64,000 bases of DNA from Moesziomyces globuligerus. Lineage: Eukaryota > Basidiomycota > Ustilaginomycetes > Ustilaginales > Ustilaginaceae. The stretch covers positions 186,001 through 250,000 of the forward strand of contig JARVLF010000024.1 in NCBI GenBank assembly GCA_030849465.1. Direction: 5' to 3'. This document shows positions 40,792 through 50,800 of the stretch, piece by piece. Both the position numbers and the translations under genes were made by a program. Under the pieces are notes generated by a model. That model had not been told where the DNA came from, made no database searches, and worked only from the letters and a program-made list of their open reading frames with translations. Numbering within the stretch: the stretch's first letter is position 1; each line of letters starts with the position of its first letter.

Positions 40792-43700
40792 CTACGACTG
40801 TGAAAAGTACGAGAATACGCCTCGGCGCTTCTTGGCTGGCGCAGCGACCGCAGCAGCTGGTGCGCCGCCCTTGGTGCCTGCTCGCTTGGACTGTGTCGAT
40901 GCAGTCTTGAAGCGCGCACTACCTCGCTTGCGCCCAGGGGCCTCGTCGTCCGACGACGAGGACGACGAGTCGGACGAGTCGCTGTCATACTCGGACCCAG
41001 AGTCGTTCTGGATCTCGTCGATCGTCTCCACCGCCGGCGCTGCCGGCGCACTGAGGGGCGTCGAGTTGCCCGTGCTCATCGGCGATCCTGGCTGCGACGA
41101 GTTCTGGCGCAGCGCGGTCGGATTGAGATCAGACAACCGCATGTGCGGCGTCGTCTTGCGCGCCGTGCTCGGCGCACTGCCGTTGGGCTGGCTCGTCGAG
41201 ATCGGCGTCAGCCCGCGCATAAACGGATTCGTCCGCTGCGTCCCTCGTCCGCCCCCCTGCCTCGAAGCCGGCTTCGCCGGCGAGGCTGGCGCAGCCTCAG
41301 GCTCGGATTCGGTCTCTGAATCGGAATTCGACGATGATCCGGAGCCTGAAGATGCAGAATCCGAGTCCGACGACGAGGAGGCTGCCGCCGCCCCCCGGTG
41401 TCGAGATCCCGACTTCCTCGGCCCTGACTTGCTACGAACCGAGATGTCTCCATGCGAGCGCGAGCCGGCGCCAGTCTCGCCGTCCGAGTCTCCGCCTGAA
41501 TCGCTGCTGTCGCCCCCGTCCGACGAGTCCGAGCTCGTGTCCGACGCCGACGCCGACGACCGATCGCGCTGCGACTTGGCGCTGGCCTTCCTCGCTGCGC
41601 GTTCGCCCTGCTTCATCCTGCGCTTGCGCTCCTCCAGCTGCTGCTCCGCCGAGCTCTTCGAATTCGACGCAGCTGCCGTCTGCGATGGCAGCGGATCCAC
41701 ATCCATATCGTCGGCCTCGCGCGGCGCAGCCGAGAGTAACGGACTCGTGGCGAGCTCCGCCTCGGACGACTCCGACGGCGCCCTCAGGCCCGGAAACGTC
41801 TCTTGCGACTGCGACGGGGTCGGGATCGCCGGGGACGACGGCGTCAGTGCGATCCGCGGCTCGATCTCGGCAGCTGCGACGACATTCTTCTTGCGCCCTC
41901 GTGGCGCGGTCGCGCGCGTTGCAGACTCGTTGGCGGGAGCGGGACCCTCGATTCCGGAGGGAGGCGGTAATTCGGTTTCCGCGGTGACCTCGGTCGTCGA
42001 AGCCTTGACCGCAGCTTTGCGCTTCTGCGCTGTGGCTCGAGCCGGCGCTGCTTTCTTGCCGGCGTCCTCGCCCTGCGCCTCGTCCTGCGGCGGGGTCGCT
42101 GCGGTCGCCGCAGCTTGCGAAGCGTCGGACCCGCTCACTCCAGTCTCAGCCGCCGGCTGGGCCACGCTCGCCGCCTGCGATGGCTGGGTGGTAGCCTGGC
42201 TGGGCTCCGCATCGCTCTGGGAGACGCCGAACTGCTCTGCAAGCCATCGATATAGCACGTGGGACGATTCCTTTTCCTTCTTGGTCTTGTTGCCCTTGTT
42301 GCGGATCATGGCCAGCAGATCAAGGATGGCCTGGGATCCGCCAAGCCAGACAGGACATCCCTCCTTGTCGTGGTAGGGCGAAGCACCGCAGACGACGCAC
42401 GAGGCGGGTCCAGCCGCCTCGGCCGCCGCTTCTTCAGACTGCTTGGCCGCCTTGGCTGCCTTGGTTTCGGCGGCTTTGGAAGCACGTTTTTTCTTGGCGG
42501 CTGCTGCTCGTTTCTCGGCCGCAGTGAGTTCAACTGGTTCGCCGTTGGCGCCGTTGGCGCCGTCGGCCTCAGGCACAGGAGCAGACGAGCTCGGAGCTGA
42601 AGCGTCACCAATGGTGTCCACCGTCATTTGGCTCGACTTGAGAGCATCAGCCTCGGCCGAGGGAGCAGCTGTTGCGGCTTCCGCCGCCTTAGAAGCACGC
42701 TTCTTCTTTGCGGCTTCCGCTCGCTTTTCAGCCGCGGTGATTTTAGCTGGTTTGTCACCGACCGCAGAGGGATCGGACGAGCTTGGCGCTGCGGTGTCCG
42801 CTGTCGCTTGGCTTGACTTGGTAGAATCGGCCACCGTGGTCGTCGCCTCGGATGCAGCGGGCGCAGCCGCGGTGCTGTCAGGCTGAGCCGGAGGAGCAGC
42901 GATCTCAATGTTGGTCGCGTCCTCTTTGGAAGCCTTGATGGCTCTGGTCTTGCGCACAGGTTTGGAAGCCGGTACTGCTGCCGAGCTCCCTTGAGATGGG
43001 TCGACCTCCGGCTGGGAGGCCGGCTTCTCGACGGCCTCTGGCACCGGCTCTGGCGCCTTCTTTGGGGGACGGCCGCGCGGCCTTCCCGTTGCTGTGGCCT
43101 TGGCGATGGTCTTCGCGGATGCCGCTTCGGCCGTGGTCGAAGTGGCCTGCATCGCAGGGGCAGACACGTTGGGCTTTTCAGCCGCAGCGGGCTGCACCAA
43201 AGTCTCGGAGGCCGGCTCAACATTTGCGGTGTCAGTGCTGGGCGCGATAAGGTCGTCTTGCCTGAAGAAGGCTTCGACAAAGGGAGTGCGGGCCGAGGGT
43301 GTTTTGCTGGCCGCGGCCCGCGTGGCGCGCTTCGGCAAGGTGACAGGCGCCAGCGGAGACTCGTCAGCTTTGCTGGCCGCGACTTCGGCCGGTGTCGGAG
43401 CAGGTGTGGGCGCCAGCTGGTCCGCAATCTTGGTCGGTATCTCGGCGTTGGGGACAGCGGCGGTCTGGGTAGGTTGCGTGGCGTTCGGGGCGGCGTTCGG
43501 ATCGAGCATCTTCTTTGGACGCCCCCTGGGCCTTTTGGCGATCGGAGCGGTTGGGGAAGAAGGGGCTGGTGAGGAGACAGCATCGGATGCGGGCGCTTCA
43601 GCTTGTGCAGGGCTGGCGGCACGCTTGCGCTTGTTGGACGGCTTGGTAGCGCCGTTGGCTTCCGCCGAAGGGGGGACAGGCTGGGATGCTGATGCGGTGA

Positions 43701-44661
43701 TCTTGATGGTGCCTGTCTGCGGCTCCGGGTCCAGTTGCGACTGTACTGGTGGGCTCGATGCGGCGGTAGTGGGCTGCAAGCCGAGATCGGGATTTAGTTG
43801 TGCGAGCGAGACCGAGGCAGGTTGGCAATCCTTCGAGCCGGTCGGGCCATTTGCGTTGTTCGGCACGACAGCAAATTGAGGTGTGGCCGCGTCGGAAGAA
43901 TGTACGACATTGTCGCTGGACTTGAATGTCTCTTTCTCGCCTTTACGATTACCATTAGGTCGAGCCGAGGTGGGAGCGGAAGATGGATGCGATGAGGCCG
44001 TCTCTGTGCGATCACCATTCACCTTGGGTTGCTTTGCTCGCCTCGGGGTCTCTGGGGCGTCGTTGGGCGCTGGACGGCGGACAATCATCGAGGGAGATTG
44101 CGCGACTTGGGAAGGATTCGCAGGCTGCTTGACGGCGCTGAGCTGAGAAGAGTTGGGAAGGGGAGAGGCGCCCGTTGTGGTGACGTTGATTTTGAGCTTG
44201 GGCGTGGAGGCGGCGTGGGCAGCGAGCGCCCTGAGGTCGTGCTCGTCATCGAGATCGCAGAGCACGCCGTCTGGATTGACGTAGCTCATTTCGACGGGTG
44301 CAGAGGGCGCAAATCTGAACTTGGTCCTCGCCATGTCCCTGAGCGAGTCGAGCTCCTGCGGGAAGGTGTCATCGTGGACGCGCTCGAAGCCGCGCTGGGC
44401 AGGGCCGCTAAAGAGGATGACCGAGGGGGACGAGGGAAGCGCAAGACGGGGCGGGTCTTGTTTCGAGCGAAAGCTGAAGGGAGAAAAGGAGTCGGCATGC
44501 TGACGAGCAGCGAAGCGATTGATGGGCGTGGCGGGAGAGGCCTCTGGCGCATCTGGCTTGAGATCCACATCGGATGGTCGAGGCCCGCGCCCTTTCCGCC
44601 GACGACCTTTGGCCTTGGATGACTGGGACAGCGCGGGAGAGGCGAACGAGGTGAGCGACAT
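40792..44661 (-). CDS. AT-hook, Lys/Ala-rich nuclear protein with a Cys/His cluster
   Basis: A 1289-residue single-exon protein, probably bound to chromatin. An N-terminal basic patch (KAKGRRRKGRGPRP) is followed by a short beta-type region with DGVLCDLDDEHDLRALAAHA, which resembles a PB1-like fold (weak). Two AT-hooks are clear: KRPRGRPKK near 378 and GRPRGRPPKK near 528. A repeated basic helix AEKRxxAAKKKRASKAAE occurs twice (about 620-645 and 700-735). Near 752-772 a cluster C-x2-C-x5-H-x4-C (SCVVCGASPYHDKEGCPVW) may bind zinc, followed by a helix. The C-terminal third is Ser/Asp/Glu-rich and ends in KKRRGVFSYFSQS. I do not recognise the family; a nuclear DNA-binding role is inferred from the AT-hooks. 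Confidence 0.7.
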   Translation of the reverse strand: MSLTSFASPALSQSSKAKGRRRKGRGPRPSDVDLKPDAPEASPATPINRFAARQHADSFSPFSFRSKQDPPRLALPSSPSVILFSGPAQRGFERVHDDTFPQELDSLRDMARTKFRFAPSAPVEMSYVNPDGVLCDLDDEHDLRALAAHAASTPKLKINVTTTGASPLPNSSQLSAVKQPANPSQVAQSPSMIVRRPAPNDAPETPRRAKQPKVNGDRTETASSHPSSAPTSARPNGNRKGEKETFKSSDNVVHSSDAATPQFAVVPNNANGPTGSKDCQPASVSLAQLNPDLGLQPTTAASSPPVQSQLDPEPQTGTIKITASASQPVPPSAEANGATKPSNKRKRAASPAQAEAPASDAVSSPAPSSPTAPIAKRPRGRPKKMLDPNAAPNATQPTQTAAVPNAEIPTKIADQLAPTPAPTPAEVAASKADESPLAPVTLPKRATRAAASKTPSARTPFVEAFFRQDDLIAPSTDTANVEPASETLVQPAAAEKPNVSAPAMQATSTTAEAASAKTIAKATATGRPRGRPPKKAPEPVPEAVEKPASQPEVDPSQGSSAAVPASKPVRKTRAIKASKEDATNIEIAAPPAQPDSTAAAPAASEATTTVADSTKSSQATADTAAPSSSDPSAVGDKPAKITAAEKRAEAAKKKRASKAAEAATAAPSAEADALKSSQMTVDTIGDASAPSSSAPVPEADGANGANGEPVELTAAEKRAAAAKKKRASKAAETKAAKAAKQSEEAAAEAAGPASCVVCGASPYHDKEGCPVWLGGSQAILDLLAMIRNKGNKTKKEKESSHVLYRWLAEQFGVSQSDAEPSQATTQPSQAASVAQPAAETGVSGSDASQAAATAATPPQDEAQGEDAGKKAAPARATAQKRKAAVKASTTEVTAETELPPPSGIEGPAPANESATRATAPRGRKKNVVAAAEIEPRIALTPSSPAIPTPSQSQETFPGLRAPSESSEAELATSPLLSAAPREADDMDVDPLPSQTAAASNSKSSAEQQLEERKRRMKQGERAARKASAKSQRDRSSASASDTSSDSSDGGDSSDSGGDSDGETGAGSRSHGDISVRSKSGPRKSGSRHRGAAAASSSSDSDSASSGSGSSSNSDSETESEPEAAPASPAKPASRQGGGRGTQRTNPFMRGLTPISTSQPNGSAPSTARKTTPHMRLSDLNPTALRQNSSQPGSPMSTGNSTPLSAPAAPAVETIDEIQNDSGSEYDSDSSDSSSSSSDDEAPGRKRGSARFKTASTQSKRAGTKGGAPAAAVAAPAKKRRGVFSYFSQS
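42450..42815 (-). repeat. internal duplication in the AT-hook gene
   Basis: Two copies of a roughly 50-60 codon block share SSQxTxDT, APSSSxP and TAAEKRxxAAKKKRASKAAE, with similar but not identical DNA. The copies are adjacent (about 42.68-42.81 kb and 42.45-42.63 kb), so this is an old tandem duplication. Confidence 0.7.
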
Positions 44662-45459
44662 GGTGGCGAGCGTTTGGGGCGCGAATAGGATCAGTTGTGG
44701 CCTTCTGGTCGATCGTTATGATTAGGTCCGGCGGCTCGAGCGGGTGAGCGGATGATCCATGAATAGAAAGGCAGAAGCGACAAGCGCCGGGGCTAGGTTC
44801 AGCGCCGTGCTGGATGGGGATGTGTTAATATATCCATGTCAGAGGGACACGGAGTGTGCCTTTGGCTCTGTTGATGCGGTGACGGAAGAAGGGAAGCAGG
44901 TCATCTCGACGCCCAAAGCCAGCCAGGTGCCAAGTCGACTTTTTTTCGGCTCTGCCGGCGCTCTGTCGACCTTGCGTGGAGGTCGAGCCAAACAAAAATT
45001 CTGCCGCTTGCTTTCGGCCCTCTCTGGTGATTTTGACCTTAATTTTAGTCGGCCATTGATTTTTTTTCTTTTTAAGTTTTCAGGCTTCTTTTGACTCGAG
45101 AGTCGCTTTTGAGCTCTGCGCCCTGCACCACAGTACACCTGCACGACCACGATCCGCGTCCCGACGATGATGAACGCGCACGCCGTGCATATTCCGTAGA
45201 CGATGCCACACGCTGTCCTTCCGATGAGGTCCGGTCGCGATCAACAAAGGGCCCATCGCGCGAACTTCATCCTAAAACAGAGGTAACCTTATATGGCAGA
45301 GCGATAGGCGATTAAAAGCGGATAGAAATACATGATAGACAGGTGTGGCCGTTGCTAGTAGTGCTGTGCTGCTTTTCCCAGGGATCCAGTCAATGAAGCT
45401 TCCGTAAAGGAGTGGGTTGCGGACGCATGCCCCAGACATGCGTGACTCGGGCGCCGTGT
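44662..45459. other. gap between two minus-strand genes, AT-rich patch
   Basis: 798 bases holding the AT-hook gene promoter and the 3' flank of the Zn2Cys6 gene. It includes an AT-rich stretch at about 44990-45090 with T-runs (for example eight T at 45058), out of character with the GC-rich surroundings. No gene was recognised. Confidence 0.4.
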
Positions 45460-47835
45460 TCAGCAAAGTATCCCGTCACGGCTTGTGCCTCGCGAGCGCT
45501 CCGAGAGCATCGAGCGTACCGCAGGCGGGGGCGGATAGACGGCATGCTTGGATGCGCCGAACGACGACGAGGTCGCCGCGCCCGTCGAGGACTGCGAGCC
45601 ACTGGGCGCGGAAGCATGCATTCCTGCTCCCTGCGTGGGGGTCGTCGCCTCGTCCTCATCCTCGTCCATCTCGGCACTGCTGCGCTTGACGCCGCGGCTG
45701 CTGCTGCTGCTGCTGCTGCTGCTCTCCGAGGCTTGGTGCGCAGGCTTGGCAGCGTCGCTCGGTTCGCGATGATCGGAGGACACGACCGAGTGCGGTGTGC
45801 GTCCAGACGCCTCCGATGTCTCCCAACCCGCCGTTGCCGCGCGGCTTGACGGAGCAGCGCCAGCAGCACCAGCAGAAGGGGTCCGGAAGCCACCGGACTG
45901 CGATGCGTCGTGCGAGTAGGGCGAGCGCAGCAGCGCTGGGTCCGGGTGCACTGCGTCGTTGCCGAGCTTGAGCAAGCTCGCAACAATGTAAGCTCGGTCC
46001 AGCGTCTCGCGTCGGTACAAGTCGACGCCAAAGCCGCCGCCGAGGTGCAGCCGAACGCTGTAAAAGTCGTACATGCCGTTGCGCTGTCGCAGACGCATGT
46101 TCTCCTGCACAAAGATGGTGCCTGCTGCCGGCGTCATCAGTCGAGCTGCGGGCGTGCTCATCACCACCTCGGCTGCCGCCGGCACCGCCTGGGGCACCAC
46201 ACCTACAGGATCGATCAGCGACGTCCAGATGTCCTGTAGCCGGCTCGTTTCCGACGGGTGCACGAGCTCAAACAGCGAGCGCTCGTTGAGCTCACTCGGC
46301 ATGTATCCGAGGAGCGCCGTCACCTCGTCAGAGATTCGCGCGCACTGCAGGTTGGTGGAGCAGATCATCGTCACCACGGCCGACATGATCGAGTCCGAAG
46401 CGTCGGATGCTGGCCCCGAGAGGTAGGATCCCGTTGAAGATTGCGACGCGTGGTGCGCATGGCCGTGAGCTAGCTGTTGCTGTTGTGGATGCTGCTGCTG
46501 CTGCTGCGGATGATAGTGCTGATAAGGGTGTTCGTACGAGAGCGAGTGGGAATGCTGACGCGCGCCCATTGAAGGGGGCGAGAAGGCGTTGGTCGGCGTG
46601 TCGCGCGTGTGCGAAGCCGACTGATAGGACGAAGCCAACGCGGCATGGGCGACAGCGTGGTGGTGTATGTCCGTGGGACGGCGCAGATGGTCGGGCCGCG
46701 AGAAGGGATAGCTGGAAGCCGAGACAGAGTTAGAGGCGCTGCGGGGATGCGACGAGGCGCCGTGAGTTGCTCCGCTGACATGCATGACCGAGCTCGAGGA
46801 GGCGAGGGGCGGCGAGAGCAGCTCCGAGGTGCGCGTGGGAGAGCGGAAGTAGCCTGATTCCGAGCCTGGCGATTGGCGGGTGTAGGAAGCGGAGGCGGGC
46901 GAACCCGAGACGTCGCTCTTGCCGTCGAGCGTGTGGAGCGTGGCGACAGCGGTCTGGGAGGCTGGGCGATCCTTGAGGCGCGGTCTACCGCGCTTCTTGT
47001 GTTGGACGTCGATGCAGGTGTCGCTCTTGCCGAGATTGACGCAGCGGCGGCAGGGCCTGCCTACATCGCAGGCAAGATGAGCGCGCTTGCAGTTGAGGCA
47101 GGCTGAAGGCACGTGCGCCTTGGCGGGCTTGCGTGCGGCGGGCGAGGGCTCCTCGGCGGTGGGAGAGACGAGGCCGGCGATGGCGCCGTCCGAGGCGAGC
47201 GATCGGGATGGGTGCTGGTCGACAAAGTGGCCGGAGAAAGAGGGAAGTTTGGCGTCTTGGGCGGGTCTGCGGGTGTCATTGGCGGGCGCATCGCGTGAGG
47301 TGCGATAGGAGGAGGTGGCATGTGCGCCGTTGAGGGGTGGGACGCGCTGTGCGTCGAAGCCATGCCAGCTGGTGGAGGCAGGGAGGCTGGCGGAGAGGGA
47401 AGGGAGCAGGAAGGCGTTGGTGGACGCCGTGCTGCCGCCGGCGGAGGAGGAGGAGGAGGAGGATGAGGAGAGCGGAGGGAGGTGACGCGAGAAGGAAGAG
47501 GCTGCGATGTCGGAGGAGCGGTGATCGAGCGGAGGCGAGCGAAGCTCCTTCCAGAGGGGAGGAGGATTCTGTCGGTTGCGATCGTGATAGGAAGAGGAGG
47601 TGGAGGCGTAGGAGGCGGAGATGGGATGGTGATAGGAGTGGAGGCGGGTAGGCATGGGCGGCGGCAGCGTGGTGGTTGTCGGGGACTTCGAGAGGGCGTG
47701 CAGCTGAGGAGGGGAGAGCTGTTCGCGGCGGAGTGACGAGGTGGAAGCAAAGCCGTCGGTATGGCGCGTCAAGGAGGGGCTCAGAGGTGGAAGCTTGGTG
47801 TCATGGGCCGTGGTGTGGCTCTCTGATTCAGCCAT
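45460..47835 (-). CDS. Zn2Cys6 transcription factor with a PAS-like domain
   Basis: A 791-residue single-exon protein. The binuclear zinc cluster lies near 242-275: C-x2-C-x6-C-x5-C-x2-C-x8-C (ACLNCKRAHLACDVGRPC, then RRCVNL and TCID), followed by a basic linker HKKRGRPRLKDRP that also looks like an AT-hook. A PAS-type region follows at about 485-610 (TMICSTNLQCARISDEVTAL, LGYMPSELNERSLFELVHPS, and a later beta-strand MYDFYSVRLHLGGGFGVDLY). The Zn2Cys6-plus-PAS layout occurs in fungal regulators of the Ert1/AcuK type and relatives; I cannot assign a named gene. The rest is Ser/Gln/His-rich. Reading frame near the C-terminus: stop at 45460. Confidence 0.85.
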   Translation of the reverse strand: MAESESHTTAHDTKLPPLSPSLTRHTDGFASTSSLRREQLSPPQLHALSKSPTTTTLPPPMPTRLHSYHHPISASYASTSSSYHDRNRQNPPPLWKELRSPPLDHRSSDIAASSFSRHLPPLSSSSSSSSSAGGSTASTNAFLLPSLSASLPASTSWHGFDAQRVPPLNGAHATSSYRTSRDAPANDTRRPAQDAKLPSFSGHFVDQHPSRSLASDGAIAGLVSPTAEEPSPAARKPAKAHVPSACLNCKRAHLACDVGRPCRRCVNLGKSDTCIDVQHKKRGRPRLKDRPASQTAVATLHTLDGKSDVSGSPASASYTRQSPGSESGYFRSPTRTSELLSPPLASSSSVMHVSGATHGASSHPRSASNSVSASSYPFSRPDHLRRPTDIHHHAVAHAALASSYQSASHTRDTPTNAFSPPSMGARQHSHSLSYEHPYQHYHPQQQQQHPQQQQLAHGHAHHASQSSTGSYLSGPASDASDSIMSAVVTMICSTNLQCARISDEVTALLGYMPSELNERSLFELVHPSETSRLQDIWTSLIDPVGVVPQAVPAAAEVVMSTPAARLMTPAAGTIFVQENMRLRQRNGMYDFYSVRLHLGGGFGVDLYRRETLDRAYIVASLLKLGNDAVHPDPALLRSPYSHDASQSGGFRTPSAGAAGAAPSSRAATAGWETSEASGRTPHSVVSSDHREPSDAAKPAHQASESSSSSSSSSRGVKRSSAEMDEDEDEATTPTQGAGMHASAPSGSQSSTGAATSSSFGASKHAVYPPPPAVRSMLSERSRGTSRDGILC

Positions 47836-50800
47836 GGCGGTGAAGTCTCAGCTGTGACGAGGGCGAAGGGAGGGGGAAAGTAAGAGGGTGGTGAGGATGC
47901 GCGCGTTGCGCTGCCCTGTCGGAGCGAAGGCTGAAAGGCGTAGAATTCTGAGAGATGCGTTGTGGTTGCTTGGGTGCAGAGGCGAGCTGAGTCGACGGAT
48001 TGTGCGAGAGGGAGTGCAGCGAGGTTGAGCCAGGGTGGAGCTGAGCTCTTGGTGGTCGCGAGCACGAGCGAGATTGCCGGAGATGTCGTCGAAGCGGCAA
48101 GCGCGTGAGTGCGGATGGGACAGAGGGGAAGGTTGACGGATGGATGGATGGATGGATGGACGGATGGTGGAGGACATGCGATATGGGATGGAGGAGGGAG
48201 CAGAGGAGTAGCAAGCAAGTCTATGGTCGAGGAGAGGGGAGGGGAGGGGGAGGATGAGGGGGAAAAGCGGGGTTGTTTGGTGGGCGAATGGGGTCTCGCA
48301 AATCTCGTGGGGCCACGAGGCCGAGGCGGAGAGCGCAGGAGGAAGAGCGAGCGAGAGAGGATGAGCCAGCTGCGACCATCCGAAGACGGGACTGCGGACG
48401 AGTCGGAGCAGCGCTGAGCAGCGCTGGGCAGAGCTGGGCAGAGCTGAGCGGACGAGGCAGCGTTGAAACGGCAACGGTTTTCGGCAAAGCGGCCCCCCCC
48501 TTCCCCCCACACACACTCTTGCGCAACGGTTGCGATGCCAAAGCTAAAAGCTTGAAAGAGCCGTTCCTGAAGCGCTACAATGGGCAGACCATCTGTGAGG
48601 GGCGAGGCCGTGGCGTCCCACCCCGCCCCGCACGCGAGCGAGCGACGAAACCAAAGGACGGCCGTCAATCCCACCAAGCGGGGGAGGAACCAATGCAGCG
48701 CTATTCCGGCTGGACCGACTGCCTCCTGCTGCCGCCAACTGGTGCCCAACCGACCCCACGGCCATGCGCCTCTCTTACGCCACACGGGCAACGTAGATAT
48801 GCAGCTGGGGCAGCTGGTGCAGCGGTGAAGCAGCGGTGCCGCTGTCCAGCCAGAGCAGCACGCTCGAGTGCCAGAGCCGGATGGGCCGAATCCGCAACGT
48901 GCCAAATTAGGGCGCAACGGAAAACGGAGAAAATCCGAAATCTACGAGGGCCATGAAATCGGCGTGGCACGCCTGGCAGCCGTTGCCTGCGGGGGCCCTC
49001 GGCCCTTTTGGCTCCAATCCACGCCAAGCGAGCCCCCAGCCGAGGCGAGCCAGCGCGGGGCAAAAAGAGCCAAAATCCCACCCCGCCGACCGGCCATCCT
49101 ACGCCGGTCTGGACAATCGACTGCACCGTCCACTTCGGAGCCTCCCCTTCCACATTTCGTTTCGAATCCCATCCCACCCCCCCCCCCCCCGCGCCCTGGC
49201 CCTGGCCTCCCTCCCACCTTGACCGAAGCGTCGCCGAACATGGCTTCGAGCGGCGGACAGATTCGATGCAGCGGTCAAGCGTCGGATGTAGCCATCCGTG
49301 CTTTGCGCTCTTGATAAGCGTCTGTCTTAGCCCCGCCACGAGGGAGCGCGGTCCGTTCGAGGTACTGTACAGTGTCGGACCAAGACGAGATGCAAGCCTG
49401 GATCTCTCCGCACTGGCACTACGACAGAGCCAGTGTCCATCCAAAAAGAGAGGTCGGATTATTTTTTTTCCTTCCTCCCCCTTCCCTTTCCTTGGCCAGC
49501 GAGCCGAGCGGAGGATTCTCTCTGCCACGCCATGAGCCATCCGTCCATTGCGACGCGCTGCGGCGGTCCCAATACGCCAAGGGTCAGGTGCGCCGGCCCT
49601 CACCGAGCCGACCCTGATTGCCCCTGGTCCGAAAAACTCTCCGCGACATCCATCCGCACTCGCGCTGCCCCTCGGTTTGCGAATCGGTCTCTCCGTCGAC
49701 CGCTCGCGTGGCTCGTGTCCTGTCTCCTCTCGCTCTCGGTCGAGCCGTGGCTTGCCCATGCGCACAAGAGTCACTTGACCTCGTCCCCGCCCCACTCGAC
49801 GCAACCGACCGAGCTCCTACCTAACTTACCTCGGCCCTGACTGGAGCTGCCCCCTCTTCAGCATGCGAGCTCGGCTTTGTCCGAAGTGCCGCTGCCACCC
49901 GATCCCGCCATCGGATGAACGTCCGCTCGAGTGGGAGCATGACGATGTGGGGCTGGCAGCTTGTACTGTCACGTTGCTGCGCCCACAGTGCTCGCGCGCT
50001 TCCGTCGCTGCAGGCTCGTTCCCCCACGCTGAAGACGTGCAAAGGGGCGTCGAGGTTGACCGGCCATGCGCGCGCCTATCGGGTTGACCGCAAGCATTGC
50101 GATTCAGGCCCTCTGCTTGGCCGTCGGTGGCCGTCGCCGACCGATGGCTCGCACCCGCAGTCGCCCATGTGATTCGCATCCTATCTCTCCCTCCCTGACT
50201 CTCCTTTTTCCTTGGCTAGCGTCTGGGGATGGCTCGATTGAGCCGGTGTGACCCGCTCTCCTTGACTTGCCGGCATCGTTCCTGTCCTGGAATTGCAAGG
50301 CTCCCCGGCGCCAGCTTCGCTTTGACCTGCCGATCCCGACCTCGGATCCGCCGCCCACAGACATCCAGCTATCTTGGGACGATCTGCGCTCCTTTTTCCG
50401 AAGTCCGAAGTCGGCTTTCGCGCCTTGAACGCTTGTCGGTCCGGGGATGATGACTGATGCAAGTCTGCGACATCTATTCTCGTCGTCGCCTGACGCATCA
50501 CTGCATTGCTGCCATCGACGGATGTCCGTAGCGTACCGTGGCGCCGACCGATTGCGACCCTTGACCTGACTCAAGTGGGGGAAACAAGCAGAAAAAGGCG
50601 CTCGAATTGAGGTCGAGAAAAGATGCCTCGAACGAGCCCCCTGGCTCCAACAGACAGACAACCTAGCCCACTTCACCTGTCGCATCGGTCATATCGAGGC
50701 GACCATCAGAGTCGAGGTTATGTCGAAAGACAAGAGCTGCGACCATGTCAGCAGGGAGCAGGGACGAGCGTTGCCAGCAGCTGGCGTGTACCGAAATGCG

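Noticed and set aside
48138..49190. GGAT tract and C14 run as functional sites
   Set aside because: Simple-sequence tracts typical of slippage; no evidence of function beyond their place in a promoter gap.
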